Origin: Fibrobacterota bacterium
Lineage (GTDB): Bacteria; Fibrobacterota; Fibrobacteria; UBA11236
Length of the DNA: 57,957 bases
Assembly: GCA_028287465.1 (NCBI GenBank)
Contig: JAQBPO010000083.1
Span: 1 to 57,957, forward strand
Reading direction: 5' to 3'
The position numbers and the translations under genes are program-made. Positions 39,041 to 47,804 of this stretch are shown in pieces (positions within the stretch are counted from its first letter, which is position 1; the number at the start of each line of letters is the position of its first letter). Under the pieces are notes generated by a model. The model searched no databases. It saw only the letters and a program-made list of their open reading frames with translations, and was not told where the DNA came from.

Positions 39041-40599
39041 CATTCCGCGAATTCATGGAAGCCGTCCCATTGTTCGAGCATTTTCCCGTAACCGTTCGGA
39101 TCCGATCGTTTGGCATCGCACCTGCGCAGGTAAAAAAGGTAGATGCGGTCCATGGGTTGATTCATGAGATGGCGATGAGGCGGCGATTGCGCCAATAGCT
39201 CTTTGAACATGCGTTCCGCCTCCCCGAATCCCCTTTGGAAATAGGTCCGGAGTGCCTTGTCGAGCAGATCCTTGGTCGAATCCTTGTATTTGACGACGTC
39301 CTCCGCCTGGTGGCCGTAAAGCTCGTAGATCCGCAAGCCTTGCCTGGATCCCCTGACCTTGACCTGATCGATCCATCGGGAATGCGGATAGCCGCCCATC
39401 GATTCGATGATTTCCTCGGTAACGAGGATATCCACGTTGTATTTCTTGGTCAGCGCTTCGAGCCGGGCGGAAATGTTGGCGGCATTACCGATTACGGTGA
39501 GATCGAACTTCTTGACGCTGCCTATGTTGCCGTGGGTGACCATGCCTCGGGCGATGCCCATCCCGTTCTGGATGGGTTGGAAATCCCGGTTTCCCTTCAT
39601 CATGAGCTCATTGTATTTCTGGAGGGCTCGGCGGCAATCCATGGCGGCCATGCCGGCCCTTTCGGGATTTTCGAAAAGCGCCATGAAGGCGTCGCCGATG
39701 AATTTATCCATCTCGCCGCCATGTTCCTCGACGGCATCGGTCATCATGGAGAAATACGAATTGAGAAGCTTGATCTGCTCCTGGGGATGCATCCGCTCGG
39801 TCAACGCGGTGAATTCGCGCATGTCGCAATTCAGGACCGTGAAATCCTTTTCGGTCGGCAAGAGGGTCCTCGGGTCCATCCCCTTTTCTATAAAGGCTAC
39901 CAGGGAAGGGCGGGTGTAGGATTGCAAGGTTTCGATGATGGCGCCTAGCTCCCTGGCGTGCACCAGGCTTTCCTCGGCCACCTTGCGCGCCTGATCCGCT
40001 TCCTGTTCGGAAAGGTGCAAGGCCATCCGGGTCTGCAGCCCCCTCTCCCTTTCTTCCAGGATCTTATAATGGGAATTCTCCAATGCCGTTTTGATGGCGT
40101 TCGCGAAGAACCCGCTGAAGTATCCCACGATTTGGGCTTTCAGGCATTCCCCGATCCAGTGCGACGATCCCGGCTGGAAATGGAGGTACAATAAGCTCGC
40201 CGCGGCTCCGGAAAGCGGAAACAGGAACGGGAAAAAATACGGTTTGGCGATCAAGCCATAGAGCATGCCGGCGAATGCCAGCGACGCGCTCCAATAGATG
40301 TTCCCGTCATTCAGAAACCAGAAGTAAGTGAACGCGAAGGGCAATTCAATCGCGATGATGGTTTCGAAATAGACTTTGTGGCCGAAACCCAGCGGCGACT
40401 GCCGCGGGTAGAATAGGAACGGGAGCACGCCCAACGGAAGAAGGATACGGAGAACCAATGACTCCTGGTATCCGAATCCGTATTTGAGGAGCAAGTAGAA
40501 CGGAATATGGCTTACGATTCCGATCAACCCGATCAACGGAATGGCTTTTTGCAGAAAGCCGTAGTCGGTATTCAACCTGGGTATTTTGAAGAGCGCCAT
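39040..40599 (-). CDS. Membrane class III adenylate/guanylate cyclase, copy 3
   Basis: 519 residues from ATG 40599, chosen by comparison with the 524- and 528-residue paralogues (MALFKIPRLNTDYGFL aligns with their starts); the frame is open to 40740. Hydrophobic helices occupy about residues 20-170, followed by a coiled coil and the linker YTRPSLVAFIEKG. The cyclase domain has metal aspartates in LNCDMREF and FIGDAFM, lysine in EMDKFIGD, Thr in FDLTVIGN and transition-state Asn/Arg in ANISARLE. The C-terminal helical segment ends WDGFHEF. It is more divergent than copies 1 and 2. It sits between the two acyltransferase cassettes and is divergent from the second. Confidence 0.88.
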   Translation of the reverse strand: MALFKIPRLNTDYGFLQKAIPLIGLIGIVSHIPFYLLLKYGFGYQESLVLRILLPLGVLPFLFYPRQSPLGFGHKVYFETIIAIELPFAFTYFWFLNDGNIYWSASLAFAGMLYGLIAKPYFFPFLFPLSGAAASLLYLHFQPGSSHWIGECLKAQIVGYFSGFFANAIKTALENSHYKILEERERGLQTRMALHLSEQEADQARKVAEESLVHARELGAIIETLQSYTRPSLVAFIEKGMDPRTLLPTEKDFTVLNCDMREFTALTERMHPQEQIKLLNSYFSMMTDAVEEHGGEMDKFIGDAFMALFENPERAGMAAMDCRRALQKYNELMMKGNRDFQPIQNGMGIARGMVTHGNIGSVKKFDLTVIGNAANISARLEALTKKYNVDILVTEEIIESMGGYPHSRWIDQVKVRGSRQGLRIYELYGHQAEDVVKYKDSTKDLLDKALRTYFQRGFGEAERMFKELLAQSPPHRHLMNQPMDRIYLFYLRRCDAKRSDPNGYGKMLEQWDGFHEFAE

Positions 40600-40751
40600 T
40601 CGGTACCTTGAAATCCAAATGGATTCTACAACCTGGCCCCGCAAAACATCAAAATCGTGCCGGAAAACCAAAAAGCTCCAATTACGCGCACATATTATGC
40701 CACCATCGACCTGAAACCCCACGATCTGAGCCATAGCCAACCCCTAAGATC

Positions 40752-42413
40752 ATGCCGGGACCGGTTAAACTTCAAAAGCTCTCCCAGAGATCATTGCAAG
40801 ATGCGAATCCAGCCATTTACACGGGCATGCCGATGAAAACCCTGGATCCCAATTTCCTTCCAGCCGAGGTATGGAGGCCCTTGGAACCGATTTCCGGGCG
40901 ATCGTCGAACCGTATCAGCGAGCGCGAACTGGAACGGATACCCGCTTGGATAAGGGTCCGCGATCGGGCCACCGGATCCGAAAAGGACATTCCCGTGGCC
41001 CTATGGGATTGCTCCGCCTTCGGATTCGCGATATTGATGGCGGCGGGAAAGAACGGAAACGATCCGTTAATGGCAGGCGACGGCATCCGGCTCAAGCTTG
41101 GTTTGGCAGGAGCCGACCTTACCGCGGATTGCATCGTCCAGAACACTTCATTCTTCAGGAACAGCCATCGGATCGGCCTCAGCAGGACGGATATGCAGGT
41201 TCAACCGGTCCGGAGGGATCCGGACGGCCCTCAAATCGGTGTCCCAAAGGGTGGGTATCTACGGCTTCCCGAGACATCGGATATCAAGGCCGAAATCCGG
41301 AACGCCATCCTGTTCGGCGAATGGAGCACCATCCGCCTCAGCGGCATCCGATCGGGTTTGGCACTGGACTTCACTTCCAAGGACGGTTGCCTGCCATTGT
41401 TCACGGGCCAGGAACTGGAAATCCGGCTTTCCCTGCCTACGTCGAACGCGAACTCTTACACCGCGAGGATTTCCCGCCTGGAAAGGTTGGATGAGGAATC
41501 GCTCCGGGTCCGGATGGAACCGGTTGCCCTTTCCGCTTCGCTGGCCAATGACCTGGCCGAATTGTTGGCTACCGAATGCCGCATTTCCCCCGATACCTTG
41601 AAGGACCTGGGTTTCCCCATTCGGTTCTTCAGGAACAGGGTCGCCGCCGGATTCGTCGAGTCCATGGAAGATTATGAAAAGGTGGTCCAGCTTCGCCGTA
41701 ACGCCTATGTCGAAGCCGGTAAGAAGGAACCCGATACCACCCCGGAAAAAATGTCGTCCCAATGGGACAAGCTCAGCCGGATCCTGTGCATATTCCACGA
41801 GGATACCCTGGTAGCCTGCGCTACCATGACCTTTCCCTCTTCCGATACGCCGACCCTGCGATCGCAGTCGGCCTTCCCGGGCGGCGAATACCCCTGCCCC
41901 GTTCCCGCCAAGACCGACTTTATCGAAATCAACGGGCTATGCACCCATAAGGATTACCGGAAGGGGGATCTCCTCCACGCCGTTTTCGAACACGTCGCCC
42001 GGGCTTTTCTCTTTTCGGATCGCAATTACATCCTGACCTTGGCCGACGATACCCTGCTTCCCCTGTACGGGAAAATCGGTTTTGTGGACCTGGGCCAGGA
42101 ATGCACCTTCCTGGATCGCAGGCATCATCTCATCCTGGGGCACAAACGGACGCTCCAATCCGGGTGGAGAATGCCGGTCCTCGCTTGGAACCGCGTCTAT
42201 GGAGACCTGGTTGCGGACCTCCTGGAGCGGAAGGCCCTTAAAATAGGCTTGAGAGAACGGTTACTGGTGCGAGCCAAGCTCGCATTACGGCCCTTGGCCG
42301 ACAAATTGGCCGGCGACAGGATTGAATCGATATTCCGGAAAAACCTGAGGACCGGAGCTGACCGGATCGTTTCAATCGATAGCTACCCGGTCCCGAAAGG
42401 AGACACGACATGA
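40752..42413 (+). CDS. PilZ - FeeM-like acyltransferase, type A, copy 2
   Basis: 553 residues from ATG 40752; ATGs at 40827 and 40833 would give an N terminus closer to copy 1. The PilZ domain has RELERIPAWIR and WDCSAFG, both binding motifs intact. The second barrel is degenerate (no Arg pair). The acyltransferase part has MEDYEKVVQLR, RNAYVEAGKK, SRILCIFHEDTLVA, then EINGLCTHKDYRKGDLL where type B enzymes have EVSR, so the Arg is lost here as in copy 1. LYGKIGFVDLG follows, then a basic helical tail. It overlaps the next oxygenase gene as ATGA, exactly as copy 1 does. The shared A-type loss suggests a distinct second substrate or a non-catalytic subunit. Confidence 0.7.
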   Translation: MPGPVKLQKLSQRSLQDANPAIYTGMPMKTLDPNFLPAEVWRPLEPISGRSSNRISERELERIPAWIRVRDRATGSEKDIPVALWDCSAFGFAILMAAGKNGNDPLMAGDGIRLKLGLAGADLTADCIVQNTSFFRNSHRIGLSRTDMQVQPVRRDPDGPQIGVPKGGYLRLPETSDIKAEIRNAILFGEWSTIRLSGIRSGLALDFTSKDGCLPLFTGQELEIRLSLPTSNANSYTARISRLERLDEESLRVRMEPVALSASLANDLAELLATECRISPDTLKDLGFPIRFFRNRVAAGFVESMEDYEKVVQLRRNAYVEAGKKEPDTTPEKMSSQWDKLSRILCIFHEDTLVACATMTFPSSDTPTLRSQSAFPGGEYPCPVPAKTDFIEINGLCTHKDYRKGDLLHAVFEHVARAFLFSDRNYILTLADDTLLPLYGKIGFVDLGQECTFLDRRHHLILGHKRTLQSGWRMPVLAWNRVYGDLVADLLERKALKIGLRERLLVRAKLALRPLADKLAGDRIESIFRKNLRTGADRIVSIDSYPVPKGDTT

Positions 42414-43114
42414 ATATCATCGGCGAAATGGAATCGGAATGGGAACGGTGCTTCCGAACGCTTTTGACAGGGGATTTTTTCCGGAAATTGGAGAACGGCC
42501 AACTGACCCGTGAGCACTACTTTTCCTTCTTGGCGGAAGAGTATTTCAACACGACCGAAAACCCCAGGATCATGGCGTTGTTCATCGCCCATCTGGACAC
42601 GGATGCCCACAAGACTGCCGGAAAACTCCTGAAACATGCGGCCATGGAAATGGGCCATAACGATATGGCGCTCCAAGACCTTGCGGTCCTGGGCGGAGAT
42701 CCGGAAAAGATCCGCAGGGGCAGGGCCCTACCCACCACAGAAGCCTTGGCCGGGTTCATATCCTTCGAGATCCAGCATCGGAATCCGAAAGCCTTCCTGG
42801 GATACCTCTATCATATGGAGAGCATCTCGCCGCGGCTGGTCGGTAAAGCGGGAAATACCTTCAACCGTTTGCAGATTCCCGAAACGGCCTTCACCTTCCT
42901 GCGCGAGCACGTCGAAGCGGACCCGACCCATCTTCGATGGAACCGGGATTACCTTGAGGAGTTCGTGCTTTCGCGTGAAGACCTTGACTCGGTGCTTTAT
43001 GGATTACGCGGGACATGCATGCTGCATGGCATGATGTTCCAGGGGATTCTGGACAGCGTCGAAAAACTGGGGTACTTCTCGGAAAGACCGGCAGCGGCCA
43101 AGGTACCGGGATGA
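42410..43114 (+). CDS. Heme-oxygenase-like metal-dependent oxygenase (HDO type), copy 2
   Basis: 234 residues, all-helical and a clear paralogue of the protein at 36527. Shared candidate ligands: Glu in FNTTENP, Glu and His in EMGHNDMALQD, Glu in YHMES, H-x3-D-x2-H in REHVEADPTH, and His in LHGMMFQG. The motif GRALPTTEAL is also shared. Because these positions persist while the rest has diverged, both copies are probably active iron enzymes. ATG 42410 overlaps the acyltransferase stop. The type B acyltransferase follows after 24 bp. Confidence 0.8.
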   Translation: MNIIGEMESEWERCFRTLLTGDFFRKLENGQLTREHYFSFLAEEYFNTTENPRIMALFIAHLDTDAHKTAGKLLKHAAMEMGHNDMALQDLAVLGGDPEKIRRGRALPTTEALAGFISFEIQHRNPKAFLGYLYHMESISPRLVGKAGNTFNRLQIPETAFTFLREHVEADPTHLRWNRDYLEEFVLSREDLDSVLYGLRGTCMLHGMMFQGILDSVEKLGYFSERPAAAKVPG

Positions 43115-43138
43115 AGGCGCCTGGCCTGGAATAACGGA

Positions 43139-44866
43139 ATGTCATCCCGATCAAAATCCAAATCGAAAAACCGCCCGAAGCTCCCACCTCCTCAGGGTGC
43201 ATCGGTAGCGGTATCAGCTGATTGGGCAGCCGTGCCTGGAATCGATCGCTCGAAGCTGGAAACCGGTGAATACAAATTTCCCGGACTCGCCGAAAATCGC
43301 GGCCAGGAAAGGATACCCCAGCGGGAACTGGGGCTTGTAGTAATGGCAATCCGATTGCCGGGCCCGGGAAATTGGCTGCCGGTCGAACTCTGGGACTTCA
43401 CCTCCATCTCTTTCGGGGTCACCTACGCGCCTGAGGCGCCAGTTTTGGATCCGGCCGGGTCGTCTCCATTGGATGATGGCCCGCTCGATATCGAATCCTT
43501 GCCTCTTTCTGTGCACGCGGGAGATGAAGTCGAAGTCCGGATCCAGGTCACCCACCACCAGGATTTCCGGATCTGGTGCCAGGTCAAGAACATCGTCCCC
43601 TGGAAGGACGGTGTTAAAATCGGATTGCGCCGCCTCGACATGGGTTTTCCGCAATCCGTCGACATCGATCGACGCGAGGCTTATCGCCTGGCGCTGACTC
43701 CCGGCGTGGATCTCAATGTCAGGATCAAGCATCCCTTCGTGTACGGCCATTGGTGCCGTCTCAAGGTTTCCGACATGAACCGGAACATGGGGCTATCCTT
43801 GGAATGCCATGATCCATCCATCCTGGTTTTCGAGGGAATGGAGCTGCGCCTGCAATTCGAACTCGCCGCTCATCGCGAGTCCGAAATGGAGGTGAGGGTC
43901 GCGTGGGTCCATGCAACCGAAGCCAATCATGTCAAATTCGGCGTCGAGTGCCTGGATATGGAGTGGAGCCTGCACAACGCCATCTGCGGGTACCTGATGC
44001 TGTCCCGGCAATGGACCCCTGAGCGGTTGAAAGGCGCCGGATTCCGGGCGCAACACGTGAAGAGCCGGCTCCGTTTCCGTACGGTCAAGACGATGACCGA
44101 TTACGCCGAAGTACTGCATCTGCGCAAAGACGCATTCGTCGGCGTAGGCAAGGAATCGGAAACCACCCGCCCCGAAGACATGGCCCATCGTCTGGACGGC
44201 GTGAGCCGGATCCTCATGGCCCACCACCTGGAAAAGCTGGTCGGTTCCCTCACCTTCACTTTTCCCACTTCCGAGGAAATGATCCTCGACAGCCAAACCG
44301 GATTTCCCGGGGGGAAATACCCCGTCGCGCTTCCACCCAAGGCCAATGTCATAGAGGTTTCCCGCCTATGCATCGATGGAGAATACCGCAGCACGGATGT
44401 GTTGCAGGGCCTGTTCGAACATGGCATCAAGCATTTCCTGATGTCGGATCGCCATTGGTTGCTGACATCGGCCGTTTCGGAACTCCTGCCATCCTATCAG
44501 CGCATCGGATTCAAAACATTGGGCGCCAGCTACAGGCATCCCGCCTTGAACAATAAGGAACACCACTTGATCATGGCGCATCGCGATGCGTTCCTGATGG
44601 GAAAAGGGATGAACCTGTTCGTGTGGAACACCCTTTTCGGCGACGTAGTGCGCCATCTTCTCGAAGGAAATCTCATTACCTTGGGGAGGTTCAAGCGGAC
44701 CTACATCCTGGCCAAACTGCGTCTGCGATCCCTTTCCGGAAGAGTCCTGGAAAACGAGGCGAAGCGCTCCTTCCGTCGGCACCTCGATACCCTTCGCCGG
44801 GTAGCCGTTTCAGCCCGGGCCGAAAGGCCGGAAAAAAGCGTTCCGGTCACGGACCCCTTGGATTGA
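43139..44866 (+). CDS. PilZ - FeeM-like acyltransferase, type B, copy 2
   Basis: 575 residues. A Ser/Lys-rich tail precedes a PilZ-like barrel (ERIPQREL; WDFTSIS, the final Gly of the motif replaced by Ser) and a second barrel starting RREAYRLA (about residue 180). The acyltransferase region has FRTVKTMTDYAEVLHLR, KDAFVGVGK, SRILMAHHLEKLVG, IEVSRLCIDGEYRSTDVL and YQRIGFKTLG. It is strikingly close to copy 1 from PTSEEM to the NNKEHHLI motif. A short hairpin without T-run (44866-44881) follows, then about 110 bp to the ABC-F gene. It closes the second cassette. Confidence 0.7.
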   Translation: MSSRSKSKSKNRPKLPPPQGASVAVSADWAAVPGIDRSKLETGEYKFPGLAENRGQERIPQRELGLVVMAIRLPGPGNWLPVELWDFTSISFGVTYAPEAPVLDPAGSSPLDDGPLDIESLPLSVHAGDEVEVRIQVTHHQDFRIWCQVKNIVPWKDGVKIGLRRLDMGFPQSVDIDRREAYRLALTPGVDLNVRIKHPFVYGHWCRLKVSDMNRNMGLSLECHDPSILVFEGMELRLQFELAAHRESEMEVRVAWVHATEANHVKFGVECLDMEWSLHNAICGYLMLSRQWTPERLKGAGFRAQHVKSRLRFRTVKTMTDYAEVLHLRKDAFVGVGKESETTRPEDMAHRLDGVSRILMAHHLEKLVGSLTFTFPTSEEMILDSQTGFPGGKYPVALPPKANVIEVSRLCIDGEYRSTDVLQGLFEHGIKHFLMSDRHWLLTSAVSELLPSYQRIGFKTLGASYRHPALNNKEHHLIMAHRDAFLMGKGMNLFVWNTLFGDVVRHLLEGNLITLGRFKRTYILAKLRLRSLSGRVLENEAKRSFRRHLDTLRRVAVSARAERPEKSVPVTDPLD

Positions 44867-44994
44867 GGCCCTGTCGGGCCTGAAAGCGGGCATAGGCCTG
44901 CATCGGACCCGCCCCGGAATTTCCTCCTGCCGCCCCGTTTTCTACCTTTACCCCCTCCCTGACCTCATCCCGCCTTTTTCCGGAGATTCCCCTC

Positions 44995-46953
44995 GTGGCC
45001 GACAATGTCCTTACCGCCCAGAACCTGAAAAAAGCCTGGGGCGAAAAAACCCTTTTCAACGGCCTCTCCTTCGGCGTCGACCGCGGCCAGAAGGTCGCGC
45101 TCCTCGGCCTCAACGGCTCCGGCAAATCCACCCTGCTCCGCATCCTGGCGGGCCGGGAAACGGACTTCGAGGGCTCAATCACCCGCCGCTCCAACTTCAT
45201 CCACCGGTACCTGGACCAGGCCGCCAAGGTCGTCAATCCCGGGGACCCGGACGCCGCTCCCGGCGATCTGACCGCGGGCCGCTCCATCGCGGAAGAGGTC
45301 TTCGCGCCCCAGGGAGCCATCGGCGCCCTGCTCGCCCGCTACGTCATGGTCCTGCATGAAATGGGCCAGCCGGAGCACCTTAACCTGAGCGAAGCCGCCA
45401 CGGACAAGGCCCATGAGGAACTGTCCCATCTCAATGAGGCCATCGAACGCGATCATGGCTGGGACCTGTATGGGCAGGTGCAGGCGCTCGCCGGTCAGCT
45501 GGACATGGATCTGGCCTGGACCATAGTGCCAAACCTGTCCGGCGGCCAGCTCAAGAAGATCCAGCTGATCCGCGCCCTGGCCGGAACGCCGGACCTGCTG
45601 CTCCTGGATGAGCCCACCAATCATCTCGACGAAAGCGCGATCCGCTGGCTGGAAGCCAAGCTGGCGAACTATCCAGGCACCATGATCGTGGTGACCCATG
45701 ATCGCTACTTCCTCGAGAACGCCGTGGATCATATCCTGGAACTCTGGAACGGCGAGATGCGTTCCTTCCCCGGCAATTACGGGCGCTTCCTGGAGAAGAA
45801 GGCCGAGTTGGAGGAGAACCTGACCGTTACCGAAGGCAAGCGCATGGCCTTCCTCAAGGAGGAGATCAACTGGATCCGCCGCGGCCCCAAGGCGCGCGGC
45901 ACCAAGGCCAAGTCCCGCATCCAGCGCTTCGAATCCATCCGGGACCAGAAGGGCTTCGCCGCGGACAAGATCATGGACCTGGACCTGGATTCGGCGGCCC
46001 GGCTGGGCAAGACCATCCTCGAGATCACCAACCTGGCCAAGTCCTACGGGGACCGCAAGCTGTTCGAGGGATTGGACCTGAGCCTCCTGCCGGGCGATCG
46101 CATCGGCATCCTGGGTCCCAACGGATCCGGCAAGACCACCTTCCTGAAAATCCTGCTCGGCAAGATCAAGGCCGATTCCGGCGAGCTCAAGTTGGGCGTG
46201 AACACCTTGACGGCCTATTTCGATCAGAAGCGCGAGAGCCTGGATCCGGAGAAGACCGTGTGGCAGACCCTGAACGGGGACGCCGAGTACGTGGAGTTCG
46301 GCGGGACCAAGGTCGGCAAGCGCGGCTTCCTGGAGAACTTCCTCTTCCCCGCCCGAATGCATTATTCCAAGGCCGGGCGCCTGAGCGGCGGCGAGCAGAA
46401 CCGCCTGCAGTTGGCCATGGCCCTGGTTTCCAATCCCGCCAACCTTCTCATCCTGGACGAGCCCACCAACGATCTGGACATCGCCACCTTGCAGGTCCTG
46501 GAACGGGCCCTGTCGGAATTCCCCGGCTGCGCCATCGTCGTGAGCCATGATCGCTTCTTCCTCGATCAGGTGGCCACCTCCATGCTCATCTTCAGCAAGA
46601 GCGGCAAGGTGCGCCAGATCCAGGGCAATTACAGCGATTACCTGGAATCCGAGGCCGAGGACGAGAAGGCGGCGGCGGACGCGGCCGCGGCGGCCAAGAC
46701 CGTGGTGGAGCAGACCAAGCGCAAGCCGGGACTCTCCCACCAGGAGAAGAAGGACCTGGAGACCATCGAGGCGCGCATCGCCGCCACCGAGAAGGAACAG
46801 GAGAAGGCCGAACAGGCCATGCTTGCCGCTTCGGCCTCAGGCAGGTTCGAGGCGGTCAAGGAGGCCAACCAGGCCTTCGCCACCAAGCAGAAGGAAGTGG
46901 CGGCCCTGTACGCCCGCTGGGAGTCCCTGGAAGCAAAGCTTCGGGGGGATTAA
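44995..46953 (+). CDS. ABC-F family ATPase (Uup-like)
   Basis: 652 residues, GTG start with GGAGA 8 bases upstream. Two ABC domains without membrane helices: Walker A LLGLNGSGKST (about residue 40) and LGPNGSGKTT (about 378), signatures LSGGQLKKIQ and LSGGEQNRLQ, Walker B LLLLDEPTNHLD and LLILDEPTNDLD. The linker holds the charged GPKARGTKAKSR segment. The C terminus is a Glu/Lys/Ala coiled coil (LETIEARIAATEKEQEKAE) as in Uup. ABC-F proteins act on the ribosome exit site or, for Uup, on ribosome assembly and genome stability. Monocistronic, ending at a strong terminator. Confidence 0.95.
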   Translation: MADNVLTAQNLKKAWGEKTLFNGLSFGVDRGQKVALLGLNGSGKSTLLRILAGRETDFEGSITRRSNFIHRYLDQAAKVVNPGDPDAAPGDLTAGRSIAEEVFAPQGAIGALLARYVMVLHEMGQPEHLNLSEAATDKAHEELSHLNEAIERDHGWDLYGQVQALAGQLDMDLAWTIVPNLSGGQLKKIQLIRALAGTPDLLLLDEPTNHLDESAIRWLEAKLANYPGTMIVVTHDRYFLENAVDHILELWNGEMRSFPGNYGRFLEKKAELEENLTVTEGKRMAFLKEEINWIRRGPKARGTKAKSRIQRFESIRDQKGFAADKIMDLDLDSAARLGKTILEITNLAKSYGDRKLFEGLDLSLLPGDRIGILGPNGSGKTTFLKILLGKIKADSGELKLGVNTLTAYFDQKRESLDPEKTVWQTLNGDAEYVEFGGTKVGKRGFLENFLFPARMHYSKAGRLSGGEQNRLQLAMALVSNPANLLILDEPTNDLDIATLQVLERALSEFPGCAIVVSHDRFFLDQVATSMLIFSKSGKVRQIQGNYSDYLESEAEDEKAAADAAAAAKTVVEQTKRKPGLSHQEKKDLETIEARIAATEKEQEKAEQAMLAASASGRFEAVKEANQAFATKQKEVAALYARWESLEAKLRGD

Positions 46954-47053
46954 AACGAGCGGGCGCTGAGCGCCTTCCCGATGAGCTCGGCGAGCGCCTC
47001 CCGTCGACCGCGCGGGATCGGCCGGCGACTGGATGTAAATAGGATGGAAACGG

Positions 47054-47080
47054 AAAGACCCGGCAGGACCGGGTCTTTTT
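47054..47080 (+). terminator. Rho-independent terminator, shared by convergent genes
   Basis: A perfect 10-bp stem (AAAGACCCGG with CCGGGTCTTT, 5-base loop) is followed by T residues. It lies 100 bp after the ABC-F stop and about 40 bp beyond the end of the convergent small gene and can serve both. Confidence 0.9.
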
Positions 47081-47118
47081 GCGTTCAAGCGGAAGGGGAA
47101 TCGAAAGCGCGGGAAAGG

Positions 47119-47529
47119 CTACATGACCCGATCGGCGGCCACGGGATTGACCGGAGCCGGAATGGCGGTCGGGGCGGTCTTCACGGGCTTGGGCACCACG
47201 GCATTGACCTTCATGTCCACCAGTTCGGTATTGCAGGCTTCCGGATCCGGCGAGAGGGACAGCACCGAGGTATTGCCCGAGGGCTCCACCATAACGGTCA
47301 GCTTGTTCTTCACCTTCATGTTGAGCAGCTCGAGCTTCAGCTCCAGGCGCTCCTTGGTCCGGTTCTCCACAACGAACATCACGCTCGCTCCGTCGGACAC
47401 GCAGCTCTCGGGCTTCTTGCCGTAGACGCTGACCTTCTCATCCTGCTTCACGAGCTGGAAGGAGGCGTCCGCGGCGAAAGCGGAAGCCGAGAAGACGAAC
47501 AGGCCGGTGACGAACAGTTTGGGGGACAT
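47119..47529 (-). CDS. Small secreted protein, hypothetical
   Basis: 136 residues. Signal peptide MSPKLFVTGLFVFSASAFA, cleavage after AFA. The mature part looks like a single beta-sandwich of about 90 residues (VMFVVENRTKERLELKLEL, KNKLTVMVEPSGNTSVLSL) with two cysteines, and a Pro/Val/Ala-rich tail. A periplasmic protein is likely; no family recognised. The upstream 275 bp to the divergent gene at 47805 are AT-richer and should hold both promoters. Confidence 0.65.
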   Translation of the reverse strand: MSPKLFVTGLFVFSASAFAADASFQLVKQDEKVSVYGKKPESCVSDGASVMFVVENRTKERLELKLELLNMKVKNKLTVMVEPSGNTSVLSLSPDPEACNTELVDMKVNAVVPKPVKTAPTAIPAPVNPVAADRVM

Positions 47530-47804
47530 TTGATCCTCTGCTGGGGTTTATGGGTATTTTAAGATTCTCAAACTTCAATAACAATACTTTTGACGCGGCG
47601 AACAAGAATATAGTAACGCGCTCCCGACCCCGTCCCTTTTGGCCTCGAGCCGAAATCCATAACTTCCAAACAGTGTAAAAATTGCCAACCCGGAAAGGAG
47701 GAATCTTACAACTCCCGTACCCCGCGCCTCCAATACCCCGAATCCACGGATCGCATTTTGCTCGGTAGAAGACTTCTGCGTCCTCACATCGGAAAGGTTG
47801 GAGC

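Noticed and set aside
19679-40599. C-terminal helical segment of the cyclases ending W-(D/E)-G-(V/F)-H as a novel domain
   Set aside because: TPR-like tails ending in a WDGV-type motif occur in many bacterial class III cyclases; not specific to this locus.
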